From: UBA5429 sp942493315
GTDB lineage: Bacteria > Bacteroidota > Bacteroidia > Bacteroidales > WCHB1-69
Assembly: GCA_942493315.1 (NCBI GenBank)
Contig: OW818690.1
Span: 930,001 to 994,000 of the forward strand
Length of the DNA: 64,000 nucleotides
Direction: 5' to 3'
Shown here: positions 27,276 to 35,894 of the stretch, in pieces
Position numbering within the stretch: position 1 is the first letter of the stretch
How the letters are laid out: every line of letters starts with the position of its first letter
Notes under the pieces: generated by a model
Databases searched by the model: none
What the model saw: only the letters and a program-made list of their open reading frames with translations
Told to the model about the DNA's origin: nothing
Translations under genes and position numbers: made by a program

Positions 27276-28157
27276 ATGAACATAAATGGAAATTGGATGA
27301 ATTATATGGATAATCCTACTTTATATAGAAGCGGTAACGCTATCCAACATTTACACTACTTGCCATTTGGAGAAGACTGGGTTGACCAACGCAACACCTC
27401 ATGGAATGCTCCATACACCTTCTCCGGAAAAGAGAAAGATGCCGAAACCGGCTATGCGTACTTTGGCGCAAGGTATTATGATTCCGGGTTAAGCATTTGG
27501 CTCTCTGTTGACCCGATGAGTGATAAATACCCCAGTATGTCGCCGTACAACTATTGTGCGAATAATCCGGTAATCTTGGTGGATCCGGATGGGAGAGAGA
27601 TATATACATTTGATGAATCTGGAAATTTAGTAGATCAATGTACAGATGAAACGGGATTTGATCAAGTTAATGTAATAAAAAATGATGGAACGCTTATTGA
27701 AGGTGACATGTATGAATATGGAACCATAACAAATGAATTTTCTGAACAAATGACACAAAAAAATTTTACTGAAATTACTGTTCCTGTTTTCAATATCAAA
27801 GGTGATGAAAATGCTGATAATATTTTTCAATTTGTAGCCAACAATACTGGTGTTGAATGGAGTAGAACTGCAGTAGGAAATGAAGAAGGAACTAATGGTG
27901 CTAATTATTTAAATACAACTAGAGAAATAGATCATGTACAGTCTAGTAAAAAAGTTAGTGCAATGATTTGGCGTGAACATTATCATAATCACCCAAGTGG
28001 AACTTTTGCACCCTCTTGGGGAGATACACAGGGCCCTTCTAAACATCAAAATGCTCGTTTTTTCTTATATACAAAGGAATATGGATCACACGAATATAAT
28101 AGTGATGGATTCGTTAGTGAAGAGGATCAAATTTTAGAAATACAAAGAAGATACTAA
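27276..28157 (+). CDS. Orphan RHS C-terminal tip with JAB-type toxin domain
   Basis: 293 residues. Residues 25-107 are the end of an RHS core (YLPFGEDW, FSGKEKDAETGYAYFGARYYD, SVDPMSDKYPSMSPYNYCANNP, DPDGRE), but the several hundred residues of repeats normally upstream are absent. Residues 108-293 are the variable tip. It contains a JAMM metalloprotease pattern: Glu194, His237-Asn-His239-Pro and Ser247-x-x-Asp250. This agrees with the JAB-like toxin (Toxin-JAB1) known from polymorphic toxins of Bacteroidota. It is either a displaced toxin cassette or a pseudogene remnant. It overlaps the exported follow-up gene by 1 bp. Confidence 0.8.
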   Translation: MNINGNWMNYMDNPTLYRSGNAIQHLHYLPFGEDWVDQRNTSWNAPYTFSGKEKDAETGYAYFGARYYDSGLSIWLSVDPMSDKYPSMSPYNYCANNPVILVDPDGREIYTFDESGNLVDQCTDETGFDQVNVIKNDGTLIEGDMYEYGTITNEFSEQMTQKNFTEITVPVFNIKGDENADNIFQFVANNTGVEWSRTAVGNEEGTNGANYLNTTREIDHVQSSKKVSAMIWREHYHNHPSGTFAPSWGDTQGPSKHQNARFFLYTKEYGSHEYNSDGFVSEEDQILEIQRRY

Positions 28158-28720
28158 TGAAAAAATTATTAAATATAGTGATTGTTTTTTTGTTAATAAT
28201 GAATCAATTATTTGCTCAACAAATTTTAACAAAATCAGTAGCAGTAATACAAGTTAAAAATATTGAAATTTATAAAGCATTAGAACTTATAATTGATTTT
28301 GAAAAAGACAATGTTTATGGATCAATTTCAGATGACAAATGTTATATTATTGATTGGTATTTAAAGCCTTTAAATTTTCAAAATTCCGATACTGTGATTA
28401 CATTTACATCCATTTATCGTTGCGATTTTTATAAAATATTTTCAGATTCACTTTATGGTGTATTCTATTTTAAAAACCATATTATTTTTGTTAAGAAAGA
28501 ACTAGTGACCACTTTTTCAAAAACTTTTGATCTATTAAATGTAATTTTCCCAAACGATAATGATTTCAATATTGATGATTCACAAACAAAATGGATATTT
28601 GAATTAAAAAATAATAAATTATATCCAATAAATTCATTTGGTCTTCTGTTTATTAATACTTATGGACCAAAAATTCAATATATTGAAGATATACCTGAGG
28701 AAATACCAAAGAATAAATAA
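28157..28720 (+). CDS. Exported protein, candidate immunity protein to the JAB toxin tip
   Basis: 187 residues with a clear signal peptide (1-20, ending LFAQ). The body is rich in Ile, Phe, Asp and Asn with no known motif. In polymorphic toxin loci the gene right after the toxin tip usually encodes the immunity protein, and the 1-bp TAATG overlap with the toxin gene supports coupling. If so, immunity would act outside the cytoplasm. This function is inferred from position only. Confidence 0.55.
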   Translation: MKKLLNIVIVFLLIMNQLFAQQILTKSVAVIQVKNIEIYKALELIIDFEKDNVYGSISDDKCYIIDWYLKPLNFQNSDTVITFTSIYRCDFYKIFSDSLYGVFYFKNHIIFVKKELVTTFSKTFDLLNVIFPNDNDFNIDDSQTKWIFELKNNKLYPINSFGLLFINTYGPKIQYIEDIPEEIPKNK

Positions 28721-28754
28721 TATAATACATTATATGTATATCCGTTAACGTACC

Positions 28755-28958
28755 TTACTTACCATACCATGTAGTTTCAATAGATGCAAGTACCAGTCTA
28801 TCAAATAAATGATCATTGAAGTAGCGACGATTAGTTTTATAACAAAACTCGTTTAAATAGTATTGGAGGTAATCTTCTTTAATATGGTGATTAATTCCCA
28901 AAAAGGTTCTTTTTGCATTACTTATCATAGTATGTACCCAAGGTAAAACTTTAGATAC
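28755..28958 (-). pseudogene. IS1595-family transposase remnant (3' end)
   Basis: A 67-residue open stretch reads VSKVLPWVHTMISNAKRTFL, then HHIKEDYLQYYLNEFCYKTNRRYF and DRLVLASIETTWYGK, the C-terminal end of IS1595 (ISXO2-like) transposases. A TGA stop precedes it in frame at 28959-28961, and no upstream continuation or inverted repeats were found. It is a decayed relic. Confidence 0.75.
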
Positions 28959-28961
28959 TCA

Positions 28962-29469
28962 AAATCCATGATTGGGGAGTAATAATTAAAAATGAGAGTT
29001 TCCTGTTTAGTATTAAAAAAGTATTTCTCAAAGGATTTATTTTTATATATATCAAACTTTTAAATCCACATTTTCACCTTAGTTTCCAAATTATTTTTGT
29101 AAATAAAAACAAAAACTCGGAATGCTCGATTGCTCAGAATGTTCAGAATGCTCGATTGCTCAGAATGCTCGTGTGCTCATTTTTTCATTTTTTAATTTCA
29201 GAGTAACTACTTCATAAGAGAAAAGTCAGCAGATCTTGTCAGTGATGATCAAGGAAATGTCAATGGGGCGATATCTTACAAGTCGAATTAAGAATCGCAA
29301 CTTTGTTGTTAAGCGCTGGGATGATAAAAGGGAACTATTGACGGGCGACTGGAGTCTGGGTGTCAATGCCTAAAAATGGATGACAGGTTTTATCAAAAAG
29401 CTGCTATTCTGATAAAAGATTGGTACAGGATCTTAGCAGAATCAGCATTTCAATAGATTATTCAGAAAC
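28962..29469. other. Gap between the IS1595 remnant and the IS1634 element
   Basis: No intact gene. 29113-29190 holds the word-like repeat GCTCGATTGCTCAGAATG in imperfect copies followed by TTTTTTCATTTTTT. 29220-29460 is less repetitive and encodes short fragments in several frames without recognisable homology; it could be debris of a gene into which the insertion sequence jumped. Confidence 0.5.
29113..29190. repeat. GCTCGATTGCTCAGAATG-type repeats
   Basis: Imperfect copies of GAATGCTCGATTGCTCA, followed by a CATTTTTTCATTTTTT run. The same words appear at about 31230-31250, 31420-31455 and 54590-54640. Confidence 0.65.
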
Positions 29470-29502
29470 AGAACAATTTACAAAAATCGTCACCAACCTT
29501 TT
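29470..29502. repeat. Left copy of the 33-bp direct repeat flanking the IS
   Basis: 33 bp (starting AGAACAATTTAC, ending CCAACCTTTT) identical to 31183-31215. The two copies directly abut the IS ends, so they are its target-site duplication. Confidence 0.9.
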
Positions 29503-29566
29503 CCTGACTTTGACACAATAAATTTTTCCATTTTATAAATATAAGTAAATCAGTATTATATAAATT

Positions 29567-29592
29567 TTGCGTCACCAAAATGGGTGACGCAA
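29567..29592. promoter_or_regulatory. Perfect hairpin upstream of the transposase
   Basis: TTGCGTCACC and GGTGACGCAA form a perfect 10-bp stem with a 6-nt loop, 25 bp before the transposase start. The half site GGTGACGCA also occurs near the right end of the element (31160-31168). It could be a transposase binding site or a roadblock against read-through from outside. Confidence 0.6.
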
Positions 29593-29605
29593 GGTGAAAT
29601 ATGCT

Positions 29606-29613
29606 TAATTTTG
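29606..29613 (+). promoter_or_regulatory. -7 box of the transposase gene
   Basis: TAATTTTG ends 4 bp before the ATG, predicting a nearly leaderless transposase transcript. Confidence 0.45.
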
Positions 29614-29617
29614 CGGT

Positions 29618-31159
29618 ATGTTTATACGAAAAAAGAAAAATAGATCTGGAACAACAAGTGTTGTTGTTGTTAATAAATCACATGGTAGATTCAAAGAATT
29701 AATTACCATTGGTGTGAGTGATGATGAAGTTCAAATTGAGCAATATATCAATCAAGCTCGCCAATGGATTGAAATTCAAAGTGGGACTCCAGATATTTTT
29801 AAACAAAAAGCAAGAGAAGAGGAAGAAAAACAAGTTACAGAGCATTTGTTGTCTAATATTGAAAATGTGCTTATCAATGGCACACAACTAATTTTAGATA
29901 AAGTATTTAAAATCACGGGATTTGATGCCATAGAGGATGATATTTTACGTCAATTGGTGATTGCTCGTTTAGGACAGCCCATGAGCAAATCTGCTACTGT
30001 TGATTATCTTAAATCATATTTTGATGAAGATATTCAGTTATATAAGATTTATCGTTATTTAGATAAACTTTATAATACACAGCAAGAACAGATCCAACGA
30101 ATAAGCGTAGAACATACTCGTAAGATTTTAGGTGGCAAAATTGGTCTAATGTTTTATGATGTGACTACACTTTATTTTGAATCCGATTATAGTGATGTGT
30201 TAAGAGAAAATGGTTTTTCAAAAGATGGCAAACACAGTCAACCACAGGTTGTACTGGGATTGTTAGTTAGTAAAGATGGTTATCCGCTTTCATATTCATT
30301 ATTTAATGGCTCTCAATACGAGGGGAGAACAATGTTGCCGATTGTTGAAGATTTTGTTCAAAGATTTCATTTAGATGATTTTGTGGTTGTTGCCGATTCC
30401 GGGTTAATGAGTAAATCAAATATATCTCTATTGCAATCTGGTGGATACAAATATATTGTAGGAGCAAGAATAAAAAATGAGACAGAAGTAGTGAAAAGAA
30501 ATATTTTGTCTTTACCAAAGCATGATAATGAATTTCATGAGCTTAAAAAAGGTGATTCCAGGTTAATCGTAAGCTATTCTTCAGTTAGAGCTAGAAAAGA
30601 CAAATACAACAGAGATAAAGGTGTAAAACGACTTCAAAAAGCATATAAAACGGGAAATATCACTAAAGAGAACATCAACAAACGAGGATACAATAAGTTT
30701 TTGGAGATATCAGATAATGTAAAAGTAGTTATCAATCAAGAAAAAATAAAAGAAGACGAAAAATGGGATGGGTTAAAAGGATACATTACGAATACATCGC
30801 TTTCAGCTAAAGATGTTTATGAACAATATAACGGATTATGGGTTATTGAAAAAGCGTTCAGAATAACAAAAGGAACTCTTGAAATACGACCTATGTTCCA
30901 CTTTACACCACGAAGAATAGAAGCACATGTTTGTATTTGCTTTGTTGCTTACAAAGTATATAAAGAATTAGAAAGAGTATTGAAAACTAATAATATAAAC
31001 TTAAGCGTGGATAAAGTTCTTAATATTGCTAAAACAATTACCACTATAAAAGTAAAATTACCAATTAGTGAAACAATACTCACAAAAACTATGATTATAA
31101 CTTCTAAACATAAATCAATTGCTATGCTTTTTGATGATCATTTCTGGAAATCCATTTAG
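29618..31159 (+). CDS. IS1634-family DDE transposase
   Basis: 513 residues. The catalytic triad is visible as Asp181 in FYDVTTLYFES, Asp260 in VVADSGLMSKSN and Glu411 in GLWVIEKAFRITKG, with the long beta-strand insertion between the second Asp and the Glu that is typical of IS4-superfamily transposases. The C-terminal RPMFHFTPRRIEAHVCICF block is diagnostic of IS1634. The frame is intact, so the element may be active. Confidence 0.95.
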   Translation: MFIRKKKNRSGTTSVVVVNKSHGRFKELITIGVSDDEVQIEQYINQARQWIEIQSGTPDIFKQKAREEEEKQVTEHLLSNIENVLINGTQLILDKVFKITGFDAIEDDILRQLVIARLGQPMSKSATVDYLKSYFDEDIQLYKIYRYLDKLYNTQQEQIQRISVEHTRKILGGKIGLMFYDVTTLYFESDYSDVLRENGFSKDGKHSQPQVVLGLLVSKDGYPLSYSLFNGSQYEGRTMLPIVEDFVQRFHLDDFVVVADSGLMSKSNISLLQSGGYKYIVGARIKNETEVVKRNILSLPKHDNEFHELKKGDSRLIVSYSSVRARKDKYNRDKGVKRLQKAYKTGNITKENINKRGYNKFLEISDNVKVVINQEKIKEDEKWDGLKGYITNTSLSAKDVYEQYNGLWVIEKAFRITKGTLEIRPMFHFTPRRIEAHVCICFVAYKVYKELERVLKTNNINLSVDKVLNIAKTITTIKVKLPISETILTKTMIITSKHKSIAMLFDDHFWKSI

Positions 31160-31182
31160 GGTGACGCATAGTCAAAGTCAGG

Positions 31183-31215
31183 AGAACAATTTACAAAAAT
31201 CGTCACCAACCTTTT
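31183..31215. repeat. Right copy of the 33-bp direct repeat flanking the IS
   Basis: Identical to 29470-29502; target-site duplication of the IS1634-family element. Confidence 0.9.
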
Positions 31216-31301
31216 ATTAGATTAGCAAAAATCAGACCTTTAATGCTCAATGTGCTCGTTAGGTCATTATTCATTTTTAGACTCCAATTGGTGTTGATTG
31301 A

Positions 31302-31380
31302 TTACAAATATAACGCTACTCTGTAGCGAGCTAATCCATCGGATATTCATTTGCTACCAATATAACGCTCCTCTGGAGCG
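31302..31380. repeat. Twin short hairpin repeats
   Basis: Two related copies (31302-31328 and 31354-31380) share TACnAATATAACGCTnCTCTGnAGCG. Each ends in a small palindrome (CGCTACTCTGTAGCG, CGCTCCTCTGGAGCG) whose stem differs by compensating bases, so base pairing rather than sequence is kept. Such TACAAATAT...CTCC..GGAG repeats are, from memory, frequent in Bacteroidota. Confidence 0.6.
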
Positions 31381-31383
31381 GGA

Positions 31384-31503
31384 TCTACAGACTGCGGACT
31401 ACAGACTAATGAAAAATGAGCACATTGAGCATTCGAGCACATTGAGCATTCGAGATTCTCCTGTCATCCTTTCACCCTTAGCCCTTAGCCTTTAGCCCTA
31501 AAC
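31384..31503. repeat. Word-like degenerate tandem repeats
   Basis: Blocks of ACAGACTGCGGACTACAGACT, GAGCACATTGAGCATTC (twice) and CCCTTAGCCCTTAGCCTTTAGCCC. The last block directly borders (3 bp) the stop codon of the minus-strand DUF1295 gene. Confidence 0.7.
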
Positions 31504-32427
31504 TTATTTTATAAACGGTACAAACCTCGATACCTTTTTTTGATAGTTTTTATATTCCGGATATTTGGAGGCGCTGATCGATTCACTGAAGGTGGAACTG
31601 CCTAAAAATAAAGCGATTAACAAGATGGATCCCGCGATACTCCAGTTGAACCATTGTCCACTTGCGGCAATGCTGAACCCGTAAAACATGAACCAGATCG
31701 CTTGCTCAGCAAAGTAATTGGGATGACGGCTGTAGTTCCATAAACCTCTGTCTAAGAATCCTTTGCTGTATTTTTCATCTAAAGGTAACCCTTGTTTCAA
31801 TAACGCATGTTTGGCCGTCTGAAAACGGAATTGTTGAATATCTGCAATGGTTTCGTAAAGGATAAAAAAGAACATGAGAATCGCAAAAATGAGATCCTTT
31901 GTGCCGAAAACTTCATGATTGAACTGTAAAGCTATCATAATGGGCATAGTAAACAAGAAAATGAGAAGATTCTGATACCCGCAGATAAATCCGAAATTGA
32001 ATAAACTCCATTTCCATTTGGCCTGAAACTCTTTCTGACTTCTTAAATATTTCCATCTGTAATCCTCTTCACCACCCCAGAATTTCCATTGATAAGCTCC
32101 TTTTAATCCAAAGTTGACACTTAATCGCAATCCCCATAAGGTTACCAAAACACTCATTACGACCAATCGTGTTGAGAAATCGCCGTAGTAAGCCACGATC
32201 CAGGCGTAAATAACGGGTAAAATACTCCATATTTTGTCCACCTGACTGTTATTTCGGGTAAGTTCACCAACTATGAACGTTAAGAGAATAGAGGCTCCCA
32301 AAACCCATAAAAGGGGTTTTAAAGCGTTTAACTCAATTTCACATAGAGGAGTTCCTAAAAAGAGATATATTAAAGGAAAAGAGAGTAATGTTAAGCCTAA
32401 AATGGCTGCTACTGGTCCTTGTTTCAT
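31504..32427 (-). CDS. DUF1295 / steroid 5-alpha-reductase-like membrane protein
   Basis: 307 residues with about seven to eight membrane helices. The C-terminal signature GLWNYSRHPNYFAEQAIWF followed by YPEYKNYQKKVSRFVPF is the NADPH-binding region of DUF1295 and steroid-reductase/isoprenylcysteine methyltransferase-like membrane proteins. It probably reduces or methylates a lipid substrate in the inner membrane; the substrate is unknown. It is the last gene of the lpdA-barrel-neuraminidase-DUF1295 series (11-bp gap). Confidence 0.85.
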   Translation of the reverse strand: MKQGPVAAILGLTLLSFPLIYLFLGTPLCEIELNALKPLLWVLGASILLTFIVGELTRNNSQVDKIWSILPVIYAWIVAYYGDFSTRLVVMSVLVTLWGLRLSVNFGLKGAYQWKFWGGEEDYRWKYLRSQKEFQAKWKWSLFNFGFICGYQNLLIFLFTMPIMIALQFNHEVFGTKDLIFAILMFFFILYETIADIQQFRFQTAKHALLKQGLPLDEKYSKGFLDRGLWNYSRHPNYFAEQAIWFMFYGFSIAASGQWFNWSIAGSILLIALFLGSSTFSESISASKYPEYKNYQKKVSRFVPFIK

Positions 32428-32438
32428 ACAATTTTGTT

Positions 32439-33521
32439 TTAAAAGTTACTTTTGAATATGATATGTTTTATGTTATTTCGGTTATACGTGTAGGTGATAT
32501 GGATCAGACCATCAGAGGTTTTAATAATTGAGGGATAACTAAACTCTCCGGTTTCTTCATTTTCTAAAGAATATACGTCAAACCAGTCAGTTCCGTCAAA
32601 AGAGATTGAAATCATCAGTTTATGGCGGCCATTGACCCACTCTTTTCCACTTTCTGTAGGGTTATTCACTAAATAGGTGATCCCATTTTGTTGAGTGATG
32701 GCATCAATTCCCGAATTGGGATTCAGAATGTTTGTTTTTTTGAGAGGACTCCAAGTTTTGCCATCATCCACGGAAACAGACTCCATGATACAGTTCTGAT
32801 TGCTCCGGCAAAGGGCATGGATCGAGCCATCAGGATATTGTAGCAGAGTGGGTTGGATCACTTTTACAGTGTTAGTGGTATCAATAGGAATCGTTACCCA
32901 GCTTTTGCCTAAATCAGAGGAGCGTTCAATAAAAACATGCCATTCTTCCATCGTTTCAGTACTTGCAGGAAATAACCAGATTCCCGATGAGGTGATGAGC
33001 GGCTTATTTTTAACAAGACCCAGTTGTTGCATCAATCGGGTAGGGGAACTCCAGGTTTTTCCATCATCTTTGGAATAGATGTATTCACCAAACCATTCCC
33101 GTGGAGATTTGCCCACTTTGTAATAAAGATAGATCGTTTGATCAGGAGCTTTGAATAAAACAGGATTCCAGCAAGCAAATGTGTCAAGTGCATTTTTGTT
33201 GGAGTTTAGATGATCTATTCCTACAACCAAGCGTATTGGAGTGCTCCATTGGTGGTTATGAAAAATGGAACTGTGAATGGAAACATCTTTTGCTCCTTCA
33301 TAACTTCCTTCAAACCAGGCGGACATTATATCTCCGTTAGAGAGTTCCACGATCGTTGAAGCGTGGCACATTTTGGAGTTGGAAAGTGGTATAATAAAAG
33401 ATTCGCCCTGTTTTTCAACATAAGGCATGGGTTGTCCCTGGATGATCAAAGAATCAAAAAATAAAATAGAAAAGATCAAAAATGTACTATAAAGAAACAG
33501 TTTTGATTCAGTTTTCATCAA
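32439..33521 (-). CDS. Exported neuraminidase-like (BNR repeat) protein
   Basis: 360 residues with a signal peptide or anchor (about 8-28). It has the six-bladed propeller signs: CHASTIVELSNGDIMSAWFE near the start and Asp boxes SKDDGKTWSSP, SSDLGKSWVTI and SVDDGKTWSPL. It resembles COG4692 predicted neuraminidases rather than the classical sialidases. Likely acts in the periplasm or on the surface on glycans; catalytic residues were not assigned. Co-oriented with its neighbours at 11 and 19 bp. Confidence 0.8.
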   Translation of the reverse strand: MMKTESKLFLYSTFLIFSILFFDSLIIQGQPMPYVEKQGESFIIPLSNSKMCHASTIVELSNGDIMSAWFEGSYEGAKDVSIHSSIFHNHQWSTPIRLVVGIDHLNSNKNALDTFACWNPVLFKAPDQTIYLYYKVGKSPREWFGEYIYSKDDGKTWSSPTRLMQQLGLVKNKPLITSSGIWLFPASTETMEEWHVFIERSSDLGKSWVTIPIDTTNTVKVIQPTLLQYPDGSIHALCRSNQNCIMESVSVDDGKTWSPLKKTNILNPNSGIDAITQQNGITYLVNNPTESGKEWVNGRHKLMISISFDGTDWFDVYSLENEETGEFSYPSIIKTSDGLIHITYTYNRNNIKHIIFKSNF

Positions 33522-33540
33522 GAGTATTTTTAATTAAAAA

Positions 33541-34437
33541 TTATTTTTTGTTAAAGTATAAGTCGCTCATTACTAAGCGAATCATGAGATTGTAATTAAA
33601 AGTAAAACCGGTAAAAAAGCCGTATAAATTATCTGAGTGTCCGAAAGAGCTAATGGAAAAGTTAATCGCAGGATCTAATGAAAAAGATTCATTGAAAACA
33701 ATTTTCAGACCACCTGTCAGGGAAAGCCCATAGCCCGGTGCAGCCCAGTTTCTGTAGTTGGTAGGATTGGTTTGTCCCGGAATATAATTAGAAGAAACAG
33801 AAGAGAGCATATCAAAAGGGCTATCCTCAATCACAGCCTGGAAACTTTTTACTTTCAAATAGTTAAATTGAAGGCCCAATTCTACAAACGGTTTAAGAAC
33901 AGGATTCAGATGAAATAAACGGCTAACAGACAGATCAAAAAAGGAGCGTTCCTCTTTTGCAGTAAGGTATTCCATCGCATAATTATTGCGCTCATTTCCC
34001 GGAGGAAGGTCAAACATTATAAGAAAAACATCGGATGCAGTGAGTTTTACCGTGGAGTAATTGAGGGCAATTCCCCAGTCTTTATTCAGTTTATATTTTA
34101 CGCCAAGTCCAAAAATGGTCCCTACTTTATAGGACATATTCTTAGGGTAATCTCCCAACCAGAGCGAGTCCACATAAGCGTAATTGTTTTTTACCAATAA
34201 CGAGATTTCGTTAAATCTATAGGTATTATCGAATAAAAGATTCAGATTTGCTTCATTTTCGGGCGCCCCATTGTAGTAGTTTGCAGTCGCCTTATCTGCC
34301 AGGTAGATACCGCCACCAATATAGAAATCGAATCCGGCGGTTGACCAGGTTTCTTTTTTCCCTTTCCCTTTAGTTTGAGCAAATCCGGAAAGGATGGAGA
34401 AAAGGAACAATATGAATATCAATCTTTTATACAACAT
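33541..34437 (-). CDS. Outer-membrane beta-barrel protein, function unknown
   Basis: 298 residues with a signal peptide (1-20, GFAQ). The body shows alternating aromatic strands (DFYIGGGIYLADKA, WGIALNYSTVKLTA, YGLSLTGGLKIVF, NYNLMIRLVM), typical of 8- to 12-stranded barrels in Bacteroidota. No substrate motif was recognised. It lies 8 bp after lpdA and 19 bp before the neuraminidase-like gene. Confidence 0.75.
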   Translation of the reverse strand: MLYKRLIFILFLFSILSGFAQTKGKGKKETWSTAGFDFYIGGGIYLADKATANYYNGAPENEANLNLLFDNTYRFNEISLLVKNNYAYVDSLWLGDYPKNMSYKVGTIFGLGVKYKLNKDWGIALNYSTVKLTASDVFLIMFDLPPGNERNNYAMEYLTAKEERSFFDLSVSRLFHLNPVLKPFVELGLQFNYLKVKSFQAVIEDSPFDMLSSVSSNYIPGQTNPTNYRNWAAPGYGLSLTGGLKIVFNESFSLDPAINFSISSFGHSDNLYGFFTGFTFNYNLMIRLVMSDLYFNKK

Positions 34438-34445
34438 AAGAAAAA

Positions 34446-35840
34446 TTATAAGTGGATCACTTCGCCATAAGCTGCGGCAGTTGCTTCCATGATTGCTTCA
34501 GAAAGGGTAGGGTGGGGGTGAACGGAATGGAGCACTTCTCTTCCGGTAACTTTCTTATTCATCGCAATAACAGCTCCGGAGATCATTTCCGTAACATTAT
34601 CACCGATGAGGTGACAGCCGATCCATTCGTTTGTTTCCTGATCAAAGATCACTTTCACCATACCGTCTCTACTTCCTGCAGCGGTAGCTTTTCCGGATGC
34701 GGTGAATGGGAATTTTCCGATTAATACGGCTCTTCCGGCTGCTTTACAAGCTTGTTCAGTAACTCCTACAGAAGCAATTTCAGGAGTGGTATAGGTACAA
34801 CCCGGAATCAAACCATAGTTGATAGGATGGGGATCTAAACCTGCAATTTTTTCTACACAAATCAAGGCTTCATGGGAAGCAACATGTGCTAAGGCAGGGC
34901 CATGAACGATATCTCCAATCGCATAAATTCCTTCGCAATTGGTTCTGTAGTAGTCATCTACAACCACTTTAGATTTTTCAACAGCAACACCATACTCTTC
35001 CAAGCCAATCCCTTCAATATTGGTTGCCACTCCAACAGCAGAAAGCACGACTTCACATTCAACCTCTGTTATTTTTTCTTTGGCATCTTTGATGGTTACT
35101 TTACAAAGATCTCCTGAAGTATCCACACTTTCAACAGCAGCAGAGGTGATCACTTTGATACCTGCTTTACGAAAAGCACGACCTAAGTGTCCGGAAATCT
35201 CTTCATCTTCAACAGGCACTAAGTTAGGTAAGTACTCAACGATAGTAACTGCTGTTCCCATAGAAGCATAAAAATAAGCAAATTCACTGCCGATTGCACC
35301 GGATCCCATCACAACCATTGATTTTGGAAGGGTTGGTAAGGTAAGTGCTTCTCTATAGCCGATCACCTTTTTCCCATCCTGAGGAATGTGAGGAAGGGCT
35401 CTGGAGCGCGCACCGGTAGCCAAAATAATATGATCAGCGGTGTATTGTGAAATTGTTCCATCAGAAGCAGTTACGGATACGATTTTATCTTTTTCAATTT
35501 TTCCAAAACCTTCAATCACGGTAACATTATTTTTTTTCAATAAAAACTGAACCCCTTTACTCATGGTTTCCGCTACTGTACGACTGCGTTGCACAACTGC
35601 AGGGAAATCGGGAGTGATGGTTCCGTCAATTTTGATACCGTAATTTTCGGCATGTTTGGTATAATTGAACACTTGTGCCGATTTTAGCAATGCTTTAGTT
35701 GGGATACAGCCCCAATTGAGGCAAATACCGCCCAATTCGGAACGTTCAACAACGGCCACTTTCATATTCAACTGACTGGCTCTGATGGCTGCTACGTAAC
35801 CACCTGGTCCACTACCAATAACAATAAGATCAAAATTCAT
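34446..35840 (-). CDS. lpdA: Dihydrolipoyl dehydrogenase (E3)
   Basis: 464 residues, the family length. It is the FAD flavoprotein that reoxidises dihydrolipoamide in the 2-oxoacid dehydrogenase and glycine cleavage complexes, with NAD. The FAD motif VIGSGPGGYVAA, the redox pair GGICLNWGC (Cys40, Cys45), the NAD motif VVMGSGAIGSEFA, and the C-terminal His-Glu block HSVHPHPTLSEAIMEA are all present. E1 and E2 genes are not nearby. A -7 box lies at 35874-35881. Confidence 0.96.
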   Translation of the reverse strand: MNFDLIVIGSGPGGYVAAIRASQLNMKVAVVERSELGGICLNWGCIPTKALLKSAQVFNYTKHAENYGIKIDGTITPDFPAVVQRSRTVAETMSKGVQFLLKKNNVTVIEGFGKIEKDKIVSVTASDGTISQYTADHIILATGARSRALPHIPQDGKKVIGYREALTLPTLPKSMVVMGSGAIGSEFAYFYASMGTAVTIVEYLPNLVPVEDEEISGHLGRAFRKAGIKVITSAAVESVDTSGDLCKVTIKDAKEKITEVECEVVLSAVGVATNIEGIGLEEYGVAVEKSKVVVDDYYRTNCEGIYAIGDIVHGPALAHVASHEALICVEKIAGLDPHPINYGLIPGCTYTTPEIASVGVTEQACKAAGRAVLIGKFPFTASGKATAAGSRDGMVKVIFDQETNEWIGCHLIGDNVTEMISGAVIAMNKKVTGREVLHSVHPHPTLSEAIMEATAAAYGEVIHL

Positions 35841-35873
35841 GCTATATAAATTTATGTTATGAAACTAAAAAAG

Positions 35874-35881
35874 CAAAAATA
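35874..35881 (-). promoter_or_regulatory. -7 box of lpdA
   Basis: TATTTTTG on the minus strand, 33 bp before the lpdA ATG; separates lpdA from the upstream redox cluster. Confidence 0.5.
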
Positions 35882-35894
35882 CAGAAAAAAGTGA

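Larger units (their letters stand above)
29503..31182 (+). mobile_element. IS1634-family insertion sequence, complete
   Basis: A 1680-bp element bounded by 12-bp terminal inverted repeats CCTGACTTTGAC (29503-29514 and, inverted, 31171-31182). It holds one intact transposase gene. It is flanked by 33-bp direct repeats; unusually long, variable duplications are a known trait of the IS1634 family (IS1634 of Mycoplasma, IS1549 of Mycobacterium). Identical duplications and an open transposase frame point to a recent insertion. Confidence 0.92.

Noticed and set aside
27340..27609. 89-residue antisense frame over the RHS tip
   Set aside because: The plus strand encodes a clear RHS core here; the antisense frame is a shadow.
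29113..29190. Possible CRISPR array from repeated GCTCGATTGCTCAGAATG
   Set aside because: Units are short, of irregular length and directly contiguous without spacers, and no cas genes are nearby.
29220..29460. Gene fragment possibly interrupted by the IS
   Set aside because: Short pieces such as SDDQGNVNGAISYKSN appear, but no frame continues on the right of the IS and no family is recognised.
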